Shown: piece after piece, positions 53,874-63,248 of the stretch
Position numbering within the stretch: the stretch's first letter is position 1
Layout: every line of letters begins with the position of its first letter
Source of the DNA: Shimia sp.
Lineage (GTDB): Bacteria; Pseudomonadota; Alphaproteobacteria; Rhodobacterales; Rhodobacteraceae
Assembly: GCF_022448905.1 (NCBI RefSeq)
Contig: NZ_JAKVCW010000019.1
Location: forward strand, 1-64,000
DNA length: 64,000 nt
Direction of reading: 5' to 3'
Notes under the pieces: generated by a model
Told to the model about the DNA's origin: nothing
Seen by the model: only the letters and a program-made list of their open reading frames with translations
The model's database searches: none
Made by a program: the position numbers and the translations under genes

Positions 53874-54911
53874 ATGCATTCTGATTTTCGACAAACCGTT
53901 CTTTGGCCAGTCTCTAGGGTTTTGGCGGCTCTAGGCTTTGCTTCAATTTTTGCCGTTCCCTTGGCGCATGCCCATGTGCGTTGGTTTGTTGACGCGAATG
54001 ATCCCGCTCTTGAGACATTTCCAACCTACAGCTGGAACGATCCCGCCGTTTTGTCGTGGATCGCAATTGGATGCTTGCTAATTTGCACTGCGGTTGTTTT
54101 GGATGGACGGTTTCCGCGTGTCCCAATTATCCCAAGCAAGCTAAGGCATGATGCGATTGAGCTCTTGCGGATATTTACGGGAATGTCGTTCCTGCTGACA
54201 GCATACACAGGCGCTTTGATCGCGCCTCACATGGAAGCGTTTAACGGGTTCGGCTATGCATTGGTGTTCTTAGAGGCGGTCATTGGGATCATGTTGATTT
54301 CCAACAACCTGGTTCACCACGCCGCAATCCTGATGGGCCTGTTATACCTCGGCACTATGGTTAACTTCGGCTTTGTGAAGGCGTTGGAGTACGTCAACAT
54401 TATTGGTATCGCCCTCTTTCTCTACTTCAACTATGTCCCGAATGAAGAGTTGAGAGCTAAACTGAAGCCCTACTCGGTTGATATGTTGCGCATCTTCACA
54501 GGTGTCGCGCTTGTTACGTTGGGCATTACGGAGAAGCTCGCTGGCGCTATGTTGGGGCAAGCCTTCATCGCGAATTATCAATGGAACTTCATGCCGGCGC
54601 TCGGCTTTGACTGGTATACAGATCAGCTGTTCGTTCTGTCAGCCGGCGCAATGGAAGTGGTCTTTGGGACCATTCTCATTCTAGGCGTTGTGACCCGTCT
54701 GAACATTCTGGTGGTGGCCGTGTTCATGTTGGCATCCAACATCACTTTCCTTGTGTTCGGACAGAATGATCATGCTCTGATGGAACTGGTTGGGCACATG
54801 CCGATAATTGCGACTGCCGTGATTTTGTTGCTTCTCGGATATGGGCAGAAAATTAAGCTCAAGAACCCGACGTTGCGCAGCCAAAGTGTCAAAACAGCTC
54901 CCGCAGAGTAA
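53874..54911 (+). CDS. DoxX-like multi-pass membrane protein
   Basis: 345 residues with about nine membrane segments. Two DoxX-like segments (ELLRIFTGMSFLLTAYTGAL and DMLRIFTGVALVTLGITEKL) appear as an internal repeat, and the N-terminus has PLAHAHVRWFVDANDP after the first helix. DoxX proteins are small quinone-linked membrane subunits of uncertain role. A CCGGAGGC ribosome site precedes the ATG. It lies 81 bases upstream of a His-rich membrane-anchored protein, with which it probably works. Confidence 0.75.
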   Translation: MHSDFRQTVLWPVSRVLAALGFASIFAVPLAHAHVRWFVDANDPALETFPTYSWNDPAVLSWIAIGCLLICTAVVLDGRFPRVPIIPSKLRHDAIELLRIFTGMSFLLTAYTGALIAPHMEAFNGFGYALVFLEAVIGIMLISNNLVHHAAILMGLLYLGTMVNFGFVKALEYVNIIGIALFLYFNYVPNEELRAKLKPYSVDMLRIFTGVALVTLGITEKLAGAMLGQAFIANYQWNFMPALGFDWYTDQLFVLSAGAMEVVFGTILILGVVTRLNILVVAVFMLASNITFLVFGQNDHALMELVGHMPIIATAVILLLLGYGQKIKLKNPTLRSQSVKTAPAE

Positions 54912-54992
54912 GCTGAGGCCAAGTACGTCATAGTGCCTGCAAACGGCGCTGTGACGTGACACGGATCACCGTAAGCGTTTTGGAGACATACT

Positions 54993-55523
54993 ATGCACAA
55001 ACTGGCGCTGTGGGCACGTTACCCGCTCCCAAGACCCACAGTGATCTATGCGATTTACTGGACCGTTTGCGCCATTTTTGTCGGCATGCTTTTGTCCCCT
55101 GGCGGCGCGCCTCAAACTCCGGCTCAGATAGATCACTCCACGCATTTCACCCATGATCACTCCATGTTTCATGGACTTTTTGAAATTGCAGCCGAAAACG
55201 CCCAATTGGTGACGCTACACGTGCAAAAAGACGCCCTGTCCGGGTGGAATGTCGAAGTGCAGACTGAAGGTTTTGAGTTTCGCCCCAACGGGGTGAACAG
55301 CGAACCGATTTTGGGGGAAGGACATGGGCATATTTATGTGAACGGGGAAAAACTCGCGCGGCTATACAGTCCGCATTTTCACCTTGCAGATCTGCCTCCT
55401 GGAACCAATGAGATACGCGTGACGCTGAATGCGCATGACCACTCTGCTTTTACTGTCAACGGCGAGGAAATCTCTGCAAGCGCGCGAGTTTTTCAACCAA
55501 TGCCGCAAAGTCCAACACGCTAG
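54993..55523 (+). CDS. Membrane-anchored His-rich periplasmic protein
   Basis: 176 residues. One N-terminal membrane helix (TVIYAIYWTVCAIFVGMLL) is followed by a histidine cluster HSTHFTHDHSMFH and a beta-rich domain with GEGHGHIYVNGEK, YSPHFHL and LNAHDHSAF. The histidine pattern suggests copper or another metal; similarity to a known enzyme is not apparent. It follows the DoxX-like gene and a TGGAGAC ribosome site. A role with the DoxX-like protein in metal or redox handling is inference. Confidence 0.7.
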   Translation: MHKLALWARYPLPRPTVIYAIYWTVCAIFVGMLLSPGGAPQTPAQIDHSTHFTHDHSMFHGLFEIAAENAQLVTLHVQKDALSGWNVEVQTEGFEFRPNGVNSEPILGEGHGHIYVNGEKLARLYSPHFHLADLPPGTNEIRVTLNAHDHSAFTVNGEEISASARVFQPMPQSPTR

Positions 55524-55578
55524 AGACTTAGCTCAACCAACACGCCAATGACGCGCGGCATTCTACGTCCGCTGCGCT

Positions 55579-57387
55579 TTAGTAGACATCCCGCTGATAG
55601 CGTTTTTGGTCTTTGAGATTTTCGATGTAGCCCTCGGCAGCGTCTTGATCCATGCCACCATATTCTTTGCAAACATCAATCAACGCAGCGAACACGTCCT
55701 TGGCCATGCGGTTCGCATCCCCGCAGATGTAGAAATGCGCGCCATTCTCAAGCCATTGGAAAAGCTCCGCCCCCTGCTCTCGGATGCGGTCCTGCACATA
55801 AATCTTCTCTTTCTGGTCACGGCTGAAGGCCACATCAAGCTTCGTGAGCAAGCCTGATTTCAAATAGCCCTGCAACTCAACCTGATAGAGGAAATCCTGC
55901 GTGAAATGCGGATTTCCGAAGAACAGCCAGTTCTTGCCTTCGGCCTCCTGCGCTTCCCGTTCCTGAAGGAAGGAACGGAACGGCGCAATGCCGGTGCCTG
56001 GGCCAACCATGATGATCGGCGTATCCGCATTGGCAGGCAAACGGAAATTGTCATTGCTTTCAACAAACACACGCAGACTGTCGCCGTCTTCAGCACGACG
56101 TCCAAGATGGCCTGAGCAGCCGCCTAGATGGCTGCGTTCAAAGCCATCCCACTCCACCACCCCAACTGTCAGATGTACTTCGTCTTCCACCTCTGATTGG
56201 CTTGAAGCAATGGAATAGAGCCGCGGTTGCATTTTGCGTAGACAATCCACCAACTGCTGCGGCTGAATTTTTTGAGGATGTTCGCGCAGGATGTCGTAAA
56301 TCTGGCGTGGCTCAAGAAAGTCACGCAATAGTACTTTGTCTTCCGCTAGTTTGATCAGCGCCTCGTCCCCCGCCAAATTGCCGTATTTCTCAGCAAATGT
56401 CGGATAGGATTGGGTCAGCTCCAGATCCTCAATCAACAGATCGCGGATAGGTTTCGTATCGTCACCCAGCTTGGCTTCCGATGTGCCATCGATGCCCAAA
56501 AGCTCAAGCACTTCCTCTACTTCTGCTGCATCGTTGTGAAAGTATACGCCAAGAGCGTCGCCTGCTTGATAAGTCAGGTCAGATCCCTCAAGCGATATTT
56601 CGATATGACGCACGTCTTTGCTGCTGTCGCGGCCAGTGATTTTCTGCACCACGCTGATCTCGGCAGCGAAGGGATTTTTCTTAGAATATTGCGAGACCGG
56701 TGCGGCCACAGCCACACCTGGCAGCGGCACTACATTGCCACCGGGCGCGGAGGCTGAGGCCTTGAGTTCCGGCTCAAATATGTCGAGCGCCCCGCCAATC
56801 CAGCCTTCGGTGTGATCATCGTAGTCGACATCCAATAGAGCTGCTTCAACAACAACTTTGGCACCCAGTTTGCTCAGCCGGTCCTCAAAGTCGATCGCGG
56901 TCTGGCAAAAATACTCATAACTGGAGTCACCGATACCGAGTACAGCGACCTGAGTGTTTTCCAGGTTTGGCGCTTTCTTGGAAGCCAGGAAGGCGTGCAG
57001 CTTTTCAGCCGGCTCGGGTGGTTCCCCTTCACCATATGTCGAAACCACAATGGTCAGGAATTTTTCGTCTTTGAGTTTGGCCGGTTTGTAATCCGCCATA
57101 TCAATCAGGCACACATCCATGCCACGCCCTTTTGCGGCGGCCTCTAGGTCCGCTGCAACGTGTTTGGCGTTGCCGGTTTGGGATCCGTAAAGAATGGTCA
57201 ATGGCGCCGCTTCGGCGACCGGCGCAGAAAGTGGCGCTGACAATGCGCTGCCTTGAGCGGTCGCCGCCAGAAACCCGCTAATCCAGGCTTGCTGAATAGG
57301 GGACAATGTACCGGCAAGCTGCGCAAATTGTTGCGCCTGCTCAGGGGATAGCGGATTTATGCCTTGTGGCAGTTGCGTGGTGATCAT
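55579..57387 (-). CDS. cysJ: Sulfite reductase [NADPH] flavoprotein alpha component
   Basis: 602 residues in the CysJ order: an N-terminal flavodoxin domain (TILYGSQTGNAKHVA, VSTYGEGEPPEPAE), then an FAD-binding region (RLYSIASSQSEVEDEVHLTV) and a C-terminal NADPH domain (MVGPGTGIAPFRSFLQERE, ending YQRDVY). It passes electrons from NADPH to CysI. The protein closely follows the enterobacterial type. It is the last of three minus-strand genes, four bases after cysH. Confidence 0.95.
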   Translation of the reverse strand: MITTQLPQGINPLSPEQAQQFAQLAGTLSPIQQAWISGFLAATAQGSALSAPLSAPVAEAAPLTILYGSQTGNAKHVAADLEAAAKGRGMDVCLIDMADYKPAKLKDEKFLTIVVSTYGEGEPPEPAEKLHAFLASKKAPNLENTQVAVLGIGDSSYEYFCQTAIDFEDRLSKLGAKVVVEAALLDVDYDDHTEGWIGGALDIFEPELKASASAPGGNVVPLPGVAVAAPVSQYSKKNPFAAEISVVQKITGRDSSKDVRHIEISLEGSDLTYQAGDALGVYFHNDAAEVEEVLELLGIDGTSEAKLGDDTKPIRDLLIEDLELTQSYPTFAEKYGNLAGDEALIKLAEDKVLLRDFLEPRQIYDILREHPQKIQPQQLVDCLRKMQPRLYSIASSQSEVEDEVHLTVGVVEWDGFERSHLGGCSGHLGRRAEDGDSLRVFVESNDNFRLPANADTPIIMVGPGTGIAPFRSFLQEREAQEAEGKNWLFFGNPHFTQDFLYQVELQGYLKSGLLTKLDVAFSRDQKEKIYVQDRIREQGAELFQWLENGAHFYICGDANRMAKDVFAALIDVCKEYGGMDQDAAEGYIENLKDQKRYQRDVY

Positions 57388-57391
57388 CGGT

Positions 57392-58132
57392 TCAATCCTG
57401 ATCTACATGCAGGCCGCACTCGCGCCCCATACCGTTGAAACGGGTGTCTTCTTCACGCATGCCGTCTTCCAGCTTGCGCGTTGTGTGGGTATCGCCAACG
57501 CTGACATATCCCTGTTCCCAAAGCGGGTGATATGGCAGCTCGTGTTCTTTCAGATAGAAATGCACATCACGGTTGCTCCAATCGACAATCGGGTGGAACT
57601 TCACGCGCCCGTGCTGAAATTCCAGAATCTTTCGATCTAAACGGCTCTCTGCCTGGGAGCGGCGCAGACCAGAATACCACGTGCCAGCGCCCACTTGGCT
57701 CATGGCCCGCTGCATAGGCTCCACCTTGTTTAAGTTGTTGTATTTCTTCAAACCCTCTTCGCCCTGATCCCAAAGCTGGCCAAACCGCGCCTCTTGCCAT
57801 GCGGGGCTCATGTCCGCGCGGAACACCTTCAGGTTCAGATCAAGGCGCTCTTTGAGCTCATCCACAAAGCGATAGGTTTCTGGAAAGAGGTAGCCGGTAT
57901 CAAACAGCAGCACCGGAATGACCGGCACGTGCTGCGTCATCATATGCAGCATGACGGCAGACTGGATGCCAAAGCTGGACGATACAACATGATCGCGCGG
58001 CAGATTGTGCAACGCCCAGTCCACACGCGTGTCCGCATCCTGCTCTTGGAGCCATTCGTTGGCCGCCGTAAAGACCTTTGGGCCTTTGACCGCCTTAGAG
58101 GCATCCTCGTCTAATTGTGTCGCAACTGTCAT
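57392..58132 (-). CDS. cysH: Phosphoadenylyl-sulfate (PAPS) reductase
   Basis: 246 residues. It has [16 protein letters not shown], the PP-loop-like substrate site, [19 protein letters not shown] and the catalytic C-terminal ECGLH. The paired cysteines of the iron-sulfur APS reductases are absent, so it should use PAPS and thioredoxin, as in Enterobacteria. I chose the ATG at 58132. It lies 23 bases after cysI and just before cysJ. Confidence 0.93.
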   Translation of the reverse strand: MTVATQLDEDASKAVKGPKVFTAANEWLQEQDADTRVDWALHNLPRDHVVSSSFGIQSAVMLHMMTQHVPVIPVLLFDTGYLFPETYRFVDELKERLDLNLKVFRADMSPAWQEARFGQLWDQGEEGLKKYNNLNKVEPMQRAMSQVGAGTWYSGLRRSQAESRLDRKILEFQHGRVKFHPIVDWSNRDVHFYLKEHELPYHPLWEQGYVSVGDTHTTRKLEDGMREEDTRFNGMGRECGLHVDQD

Positions 58133-58155
58133 GGGAATTTCCCTCAGTCCTAAAT

Positions 58156-59874
58156 TCACGCGTGAAAGTCTGTTTTGGAGACTTTGACCTCGGCAACAAT
58201 GCCTTTACGGATCACGAAATCGCCAAAGCCTTCGTTTGGGGTACGCTCAACCACCCAGCTGGCGATCAACGTATCAAGCTCGGAATAGATCACGTCTGGT
58301 GTGACGTTTTCCTTGTAGAGTTTGGGTACGCGAGTGCCGTTGCGATTACCGCCAAGGTAGAAGTTGTATTTGTTTGGGCCTTTGCCGACGAGACCGGCCT
58401 CTGCCAGCATTGCGCGGCCACAGCCGTTCGGGCAGCCCACAACACGCAGGATCAGGTGATCGTCAGGAACACCGTGCTTGGCCAGAAGGCCCTCGACGTT
58501 AGACACCAGTTCCGGCAGGAAGCGTTCCGCTTCGGCCATCGCCAGCGGACAGGTGGGCAGCGCCACACAAGCCATCGAGTTTTTGAGTTGTGGCGTCATC
58601 AGGTCGTCGATCAGCCCGTGTTCGCGGGCAATGCGCTCAATCTCTTCCTTCTGCTCGGGCGGCACGCCAGCAATCACCAAGTTCTGGTTGGCAGTCATCC
58701 GGAAGTCGCCCTGATGGATTTCCGCTATCTTGCGCAAACCAGTTTTTAACGGGCGACTCGGGTAATCGAGAATGCGTCCCGAAAGGATGTAGAGTGTCAG
58801 GTGCTGTTTGCCATCAATGCCATCAACCCAGCCAAACCGGTCGCCGCGAGACGTAAACTCATAGGGGCGGGATGGTTCAAAACGAACGCCTGCGCGTCGC
58901 TCTACTTCCGCCTTGAATGTCTCGGTACCAACACGGTCCAGCGTGTATTTGGTCTTTGCGTTTTTTCGATTGACGCGGTTGCCCCAGTCGCGCTGCACTG
59001 TCACGACATGCTCCGCGATCTTCAGCGTATGTTCCAAAGAGATAAAGCCAAAATCGTCGGCCTTGCGTGGATAAGTCGACGTATCCCCATGGGTCATGGC
59101 CAAACCGCCGCCCACGAGCACATTGAAGCCAACCAACTTACCCCCCTCCGCGATCGCAACAAAGTTCAAGTCGTTGGCGTGTACGTCCATTTCATTATTG
59201 GGCGGTACAGTCACGGTGGTCTTGAATTTGCGCGGCAGGTAGTTGGACCCGAGGATGGGCTCCTCAGTTGAGTGCACCTTTTCCTCATCCAGCCAGATTT
59301 CATAGTAGGCCCGCGTTTTCGGAAGAAGGTGCTCTGAGATTTTCTTGGCCCACTCATAAGCCTCCGCATGAAGCTCAGATTCAACGGGGTTGGTAGAGGC
59401 CAGCACGTTTCGATTCACATCGCCAGCCGTGGCAATGCCGTCAATGTTGATAGAGCTCAAAACCTGATGCATGTGCTTGATGTTAGGCTTCAGAACACCA
59501 TGAAATTGGAATGTCTGACGTGTGGTGAGGCGGATCGAGCCATAGCTCGTGTGCTCGCGCGCAAAGTCGTCGATCACCAGCCATTGGTCCGGCTGGATCA
59601 CCCCGCCGGGCATACGCGCGCGCAGCATCACATTGTGCAGCGGCTCAAGCTTCTGCTTGGCGCGCTCGGCGCGGATGTCGCGATCGTCCTGCTGATACAT
59701 CCCGTGGAAGCGGATCAGCTGAAAATTATCTTTGGTGAACCCGCCGGTAATGCGGTCCTGAAGGTCTTGCTGAATGGTGCCGCGTAGGAAGTTACTTTCC
59801 CGCTTCAGGCGTTCATTATCCGCAAGTTTTCCTTCGACGATCAGGTCCGAATTGTCTGATTGGCTGTCTAACAT
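58156..59874 (-). CDS. cysI: Sulfite reductase hemoprotein beta component
   Basis: 572 residues with the sirohaem and iron-sulfur ligand motifs [20 protein letters not shown] and [20 protein letters not shown], in close agreement with E. coli CysI. It reduces sulfite to sulfide with electrons from CysJ in assimilatory sulfur metabolism. It is first in the cysI-cysH-cysJ order. A hairpin lies 40 bases upstream. Most alphaproteobacteria I know use other sulfite reductases, so this looks acquired. Confidence 0.96.
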   Translation of the reverse strand: MLDSQSDNSDLIVEGKLADNERLKRESNFLRGTIQQDLQDRITGGFTKDNFQLIRFHGMYQQDDRDIRAERAKQKLEPLHNVMLRARMPGGVIQPDQWLVIDDFAREHTSYGSIRLTTRQTFQFHGVLKPNIKHMHQVLSSINIDGIATAGDVNRNVLASTNPVESELHAEAYEWAKKISEHLLPKTRAYYEIWLDEEKVHSTEEPILGSNYLPRKFKTTVTVPPNNEMDVHANDLNFVAIAEGGKLVGFNVLVGGGLAMTHGDTSTYPRKADDFGFISLEHTLKIAEHVVTVQRDWGNRVNRKNAKTKYTLDRVGTETFKAEVERRAGVRFEPSRPYEFTSRGDRFGWVDGIDGKQHLTLYILSGRILDYPSRPLKTGLRKIAEIHQGDFRMTANQNLVIAGVPPEQKEEIERIAREHGLIDDLMTPQLKNSMACVALPTCPLAMAEAERFLPELVSNVEGLLAKHGVPDDHLILRVVGCPNGCGRAMLAEAGLVGKGPNKYNFYLGGNRNGTRVPKLYKENVTPDVIYSELDTLIASWVVERTPNEGFGDFVIRKGIVAEVKVSKTDFHA

Positions 59875-59915
59875 GGGCTATCGCTTTCGCATGCCTTTGG
59901 GCAACAGGACACCAC

Positions 59916-59936
59916 CGGGCGGCAGGATGCCGCCCG
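59916..59936. terminator. Hairpin between the peroxiredoxin gene and cysI
   Basis: A 9-bp stem (59916-59924 with 59928-59936, CGGGCGGCA/TGCCGCCCG) with a 3-base loop lies in the 95-base gap. On the plus strand it is followed by GTGTTGTTTTT. On the minus strand it would follow the peroxiredoxin gene without a T tract. It could act as a terminator or as a cysI leader hairpin. Confidence 0.5.
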
Positions 59937-59969
59937 TGTTGTTTTTCAAATGTTCAGGAACCTAAACGC

Positions 59970-60623
59970 TTAGGCAGGTACTTTGGTCTTGCGCAGGTAC
60001 GGCAGGACCGCTTCAAACGCACCAAACTTCTCTTTGGCGTCTTCGTTACTGACGGTTGGCGGAATGATCACGTCCTCGCCCGGCACCCAGTTTGCCGGCG
60101 TCGCAACACCCTTGCTGGCGGAGGTCTGCAAACCGTCCAATACACGCAGGATTTCAGCAAAGTTGCGGCCTACGGTCATCGGGTAGGTCATCGACAATTT
60201 CAGTTGCTTGTCTGGCCCAATGATGAAGACCGAGCGCACGGTTGCGCTGTCTGCCGGGGTGCGACCATCCGGCAGATAGGCTTCTGCTGGCAGCATGTCG
60301 AAAGCTTTGGAGACCTCCAAACCGTCGTCCGCAATGATCGGGAAGCCCGCCGCTGCGCCGCCATAGCTCTCGATGTCGCCTTTCCACTTCTTGTGGTCTT
60401 CCACACCGTCTACAGACACGCCAATCACCTTAGTGCCACGCTTGTCCCATTCTTCCGCAAGCTGTGCCACCGCGGAGAATTCGGTGGTGCATACAGGTGT
60501 GAAGTCTTTGGGGTGGCTGAACAAAATCGCCCAGCTTTCATCGATCCAATCGTGCAGATCAAAGCTGCCTAGATCAGTTGTCACATTCAAGTTTGGAACG
60601 GTATCGTTGATGCGAAGAGCCAT
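59970..60623 (-). CDS. 1-Cys peroxiredoxin (PRDX6 type)
   Basis: 217 residues with the peroxidatic cysteine in SHPKDFTPVCTTEFSAV and the PRDX6-like long C-terminus (PANWVPGEDVIIPPTVSNED). It reduces hydrogen and organic peroxides with a single catalytic cysteine. I chose ATG 60623 because an upstream 21-residue extension has no family pattern. It lies directly upstream of the sulfate-reduction genes on the same strand. Confidence 0.93.
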   Translation of the reverse strand: MALRINDTVPNLNVTTDLGSFDLHDWIDESWAILFSHPKDFTPVCTTEFSAVAQLAEEWDKRGTKVIGVSVDGVEDHKKWKGDIESYGGAAAGFPIIADDGLEVSKAFDMLPAEAYLPDGRTPADSATVRSVFIIGPDKQLKLSMTYPMTVGRNFAEILRVLDGLQTSASKGVATPANWVPGEDVIIPPTVSNEDAKEKFGAFEAVLPYLRKTKVPA

Positions 60624-60972
60624 TGTCTTTCTTTCCATTACGCCGTGCATTCCCACAAATTGGGGGTGAACAGCTTGTAGTGTCATGAATTTGGCTGAGC
60701 TGGAGCTATCCGAAACGCCGGGCGCGTGGAATCTTTTGCTTGCTTTGTAAATTCGCTAACAGCAGGTTTTTAACGGGTCAATTACACCGGGGAGTAGTAA
60801 GGAGGTGATTTGGCATTCCTCCAGGAAACAGAACACGCATTTGCTTTGGAAGACCCAAAATGGAACGAAATTTGAAGAGCTGAAGCGTGCGAAAGCTCTG
60901 TTTACCACTCCCGTATGAGAAAACCGTCCGAATTACCTCTGAGAGATTCATTCGGATGTGAAAGCCCGCTAG
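60624..60972. other. Intergenic region upstream of the peroxiredoxin gene
   Basis: About 350 bases without a supported gene. It should contain the minus-strand peroxiredoxin promoter and it borders the serine-recombinase remnant. Short open frames here show no family pattern. I see no repeat or RNA gene. Confidence 0.35.
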
Positions 60973-61340
60973 GACGTCACACGTGGCGGCGTCAATCAGG
61001 TTGGAAAAGGTTATTTTGCCATCGGGCGCCACAACAAGGGCACTTACACCAACCGCATCACGATCATCAAACGCATCGACCAGGAAGACCGTGACCTAGC
61101 GGGTCTCAAGGACCAACTTCTGGGCCCGGATCTCAGCTCGGATACCGCAAAGCTAATCGGGAAGAGCACAACCGCCTGACTGCTCAAAAATCTGCCGATG
61201 AAGCCAAGCCCAACAGGGAAGTGACTCAAGTCAAATGCGACATCGCCCACATCATCGACGCCATTACTGAGGGCCTCTTCTTGGAGCGCTTGAAGGCGAA
61301 GATGGACTGTCTCGACTCTGCACAATCCACCCTGCCCTCT
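60973..61340 (+). pseudogene. Remnant of a serine (large resolvase) recombinase
   Basis: After an in-frame stop at 60970-60972 the plus strand encodes a zinc-ribbon-like end, GRHNKGTYTNRITIIKRIDQ, and DLAGLKDQLLGPDL. After a frameshift near 61150 it gives EEHNRLTAQKSADEAKPNRE and VKCDIAHIIDAITEGLFLER, the recombinase coiled-coil. The order matches the C-terminal half of large serine recombinases. The catalytic N-terminus is missing. It is a trace of an integrated mobile element. Confidence 0.7.
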
Positions 61341-61494
61341 CAGGACCATTTTTTTGGCAAGCGCCATTCTTGGCAACACAGGTCGGGGCTGGTTCTACAC
61401 GCCGCAAGACTTCGAGCCGGATGCCCCACATATCGACATCTGTCTCCTTACAAACTCAAGCTACGAGAAAACACCCCTTATCGCACTCCCAGAG

Positions 61495-63156
61495 CTACTT
61501 ACCCGTGTCTCCGAACAATGCGATGAGCCCTTCAGTCAGCGCCCCACGCCAAATCGCGTAGTCGTGACCGCCTTCATATGGAAACCAGTGCACTTCTGGG
61601 TATCCTATGTCTCGCAATGCCGCAGCCAACCTCCTAGAAGCCTCGAAAATCCCAACGGAATCTGTGTGGCGACTGGTTTCAAATCGACCCGCGGCAAATA
61701 CGGCCCGAATGTTCTGGCTTCCAATGCTATGAGCCACATGTGTCATGTAGGGTAGATTCACCGCCGGAAAGGTTTTCGGTGACCACCAATAAGATCCCGA
61801 CATCGAAATAAAATTTCCGAACACTTCAGGTTGGCGAATGGCCAAGCAGGACGATGCCAAACCACCAAGGCTCGAGCCAGCCACTACAGTCCGGTCTCGA
61901 TTATGCACCATACCTACATGCGCCAAAGCAAATGGCACGACTTCCGTGGCCACCGCCTCTTGGAATGCTTCATTACATGTAAGTTCATGCATACGCCGTT
62001 TCGGATCCAAGCTGTCGATATAAACCACCACCACTGGGGGCAACAGCCCGTCCTTTTGCAAGGTTGTGAGCATGCCTGCAGTGGGACTCTCCAGACTGTA
62101 TCGCGCACCATCAAAAAGAACGAGCAGAAGATTGTCAGGGTTTTCCGGATCAAAACCTGCCGGCGATTGTATCCATATACGACGCCCGCTTTTTAAAATG
62201 GCGCTGTCAAAAAACAATTCCTCCAGATCGTAATCTGTATTCTGGACCGGATAGCCCGGCTGTTTAGGCGCCATATCAAGTGCAGCATAACTCATTTGAT
62301 CAAATTTGTCCGTGGCACTTGGCAAAAATGGGTATAGATTCAGCGGATCGACTTGAGCCGTCGCAAGCAGTGCCATGCGCTGCTCCCGGGCGTTTCCAGG
62401 AATCAATGGAATATCCGGCGCAAGCTGATAACTCAGCCGCAAATCTCTGCGAACGCGGAAAGAAGCAAACCAGATATCCGTGTCACCTAAAGGCCGCATC
62501 CAAACATGATCGGATGCAGGCGGGCCAACCAAAAGAACATTTTCTAATGCACCTCTCCACAAAAAAGTAACCAAGCGCATCTCTGGGTCGCCCTCTGGGT
62601 CCGCCTCAACCATCGGCGTGCCCTCGACAAGCCGATTTTTCCAGAAGGATGCGACCGCTCCTTCTGAATCTTCCGCAACCAACATCTTTTTTAGAGTTGG
62701 ACTGACAGGTTCCCAATTAGGTGTGGTCTTTTTCCGCTCTAAAAATTCTTCCTGCGGCACATTTCGTCGTAGTTTGATAGAGCCGCTTGCGCCCTTGGTC
62801 GACGATGTCAACCGCAACTGGTAACGATCTCTTGTTGCAACAAAGCGGAAACTTTGAGACGAAACGACATCCGTTAACAGACGGCGCTGCTCTGCCCCTC
62901 CCGGTGCTTCTAGGTACAATTCCAGCGCGGCTCCTGCGCTTTCCAAAACACCTTCAACGTAAGATCCTGGGCGTGTTTCAAAATGTACCACTTGCGCTAG
63001 TTTTTGGCCCTCAGGATCATTTGGCAAAGCAGCATAAACCTCGGAGGCTTGGTTCAATTCCAGCTTGGCTCCCGCCTCTTGCGACAAAAGCATCGGCGCG
63101 CCCTCAAGATACACGGCCATCAGAACGATGAGCGCATGACGTCGTGACATATTCAT
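61495..63156 (-). CDS. Exported Fes-like (enterochelin-type) esterase
   Basis: 553 residues. A short basic start (MNMSRRHALIVLMAVYLEGA) is a signal peptide, which would place the enzyme in the periplasm. An N-terminal beta-rich region (~60-240) resembles the Fes N-domain. The alpha/beta hydrolase domain follows with nucleophile VAGSSLGGLASS, SMSGSYWWSP and the catalytic histidine in YEGGHDYAIWRG. Such esterases hydrolyse ferric siderophore trilactones to release iron. The gene lies 92 bases after a TonB-dependent receptor gene on the same strand. Confidence 0.85.
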   Translation of the reverse strand: MNMSRRHALIVLMAVYLEGAPMLLSQEAGAKLELNQASEVYAALPNDPEGQKLAQVVHFETRPGSYVEGVLESAGAALELYLEAPGGAEQRRLLTDVVSSQSFRFVATRDRYQLRLTSSTKGASGSIKLRRNVPQEEFLERKKTTPNWEPVSPTLKKMLVAEDSEGAVASFWKNRLVEGTPMVEADPEGDPEMRLVTFLWRGALENVLLVGPPASDHVWMRPLGDTDIWFASFRVRRDLRLSYQLAPDIPLIPGNAREQRMALLATAQVDPLNLYPFLPSATDKFDQMSYAALDMAPKQPGYPVQNTDYDLEELFFDSAILKSGRRIWIQSPAGFDPENPDNLLLVLFDGARYSLESPTAGMLTTLQKDGLLPPVVVVYIDSLDPKRRMHELTCNEAFQEAVATEVVPFALAHVGMVHNRDRTVVAGSSLGGLASSCLAIRQPEVFGNFISMSGSYWWSPKTFPAVNLPYMTHVAHSIGSQNIRAVFAAGRFETSRHTDSVGIFEASRRLAAALRDIGYPEVHWFPYEGGHDYAIWRGALTEGLIALFGDTGK

Positions 63157-63203
63157 TTGGCTCTGAGTTGAAGTCAGTTAGGAAAGTCGTCTTCTGAAAC
63201 GTT

Positions 63204-63228
63204 TCCAGAGTGGCCTTGCCACTCTGGA
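63204..63228. terminator. Hairpin between the receptor gene and the esterase gene
   Basis: CCAGAGTGGC at 63205-63214 pairs with GCCACTCTGG at 63218-63227 (10 bp, 3-base loop, one more T-A pair outside). It lies between the receptor stop and the esterase start on the minus strand and may attenuate transcription. No clear T tract follows. Confidence 0.5.
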
Positions 63229-63248
63229 GTTTCTGAATATCGATGAAG

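Noticed and set aside
63198-63206. GAAACGTTTC palindrome as a LacI-type operator
   Set aside because: It overlaps the hairpin flank inside an operon and no LacI-type gene is near it.
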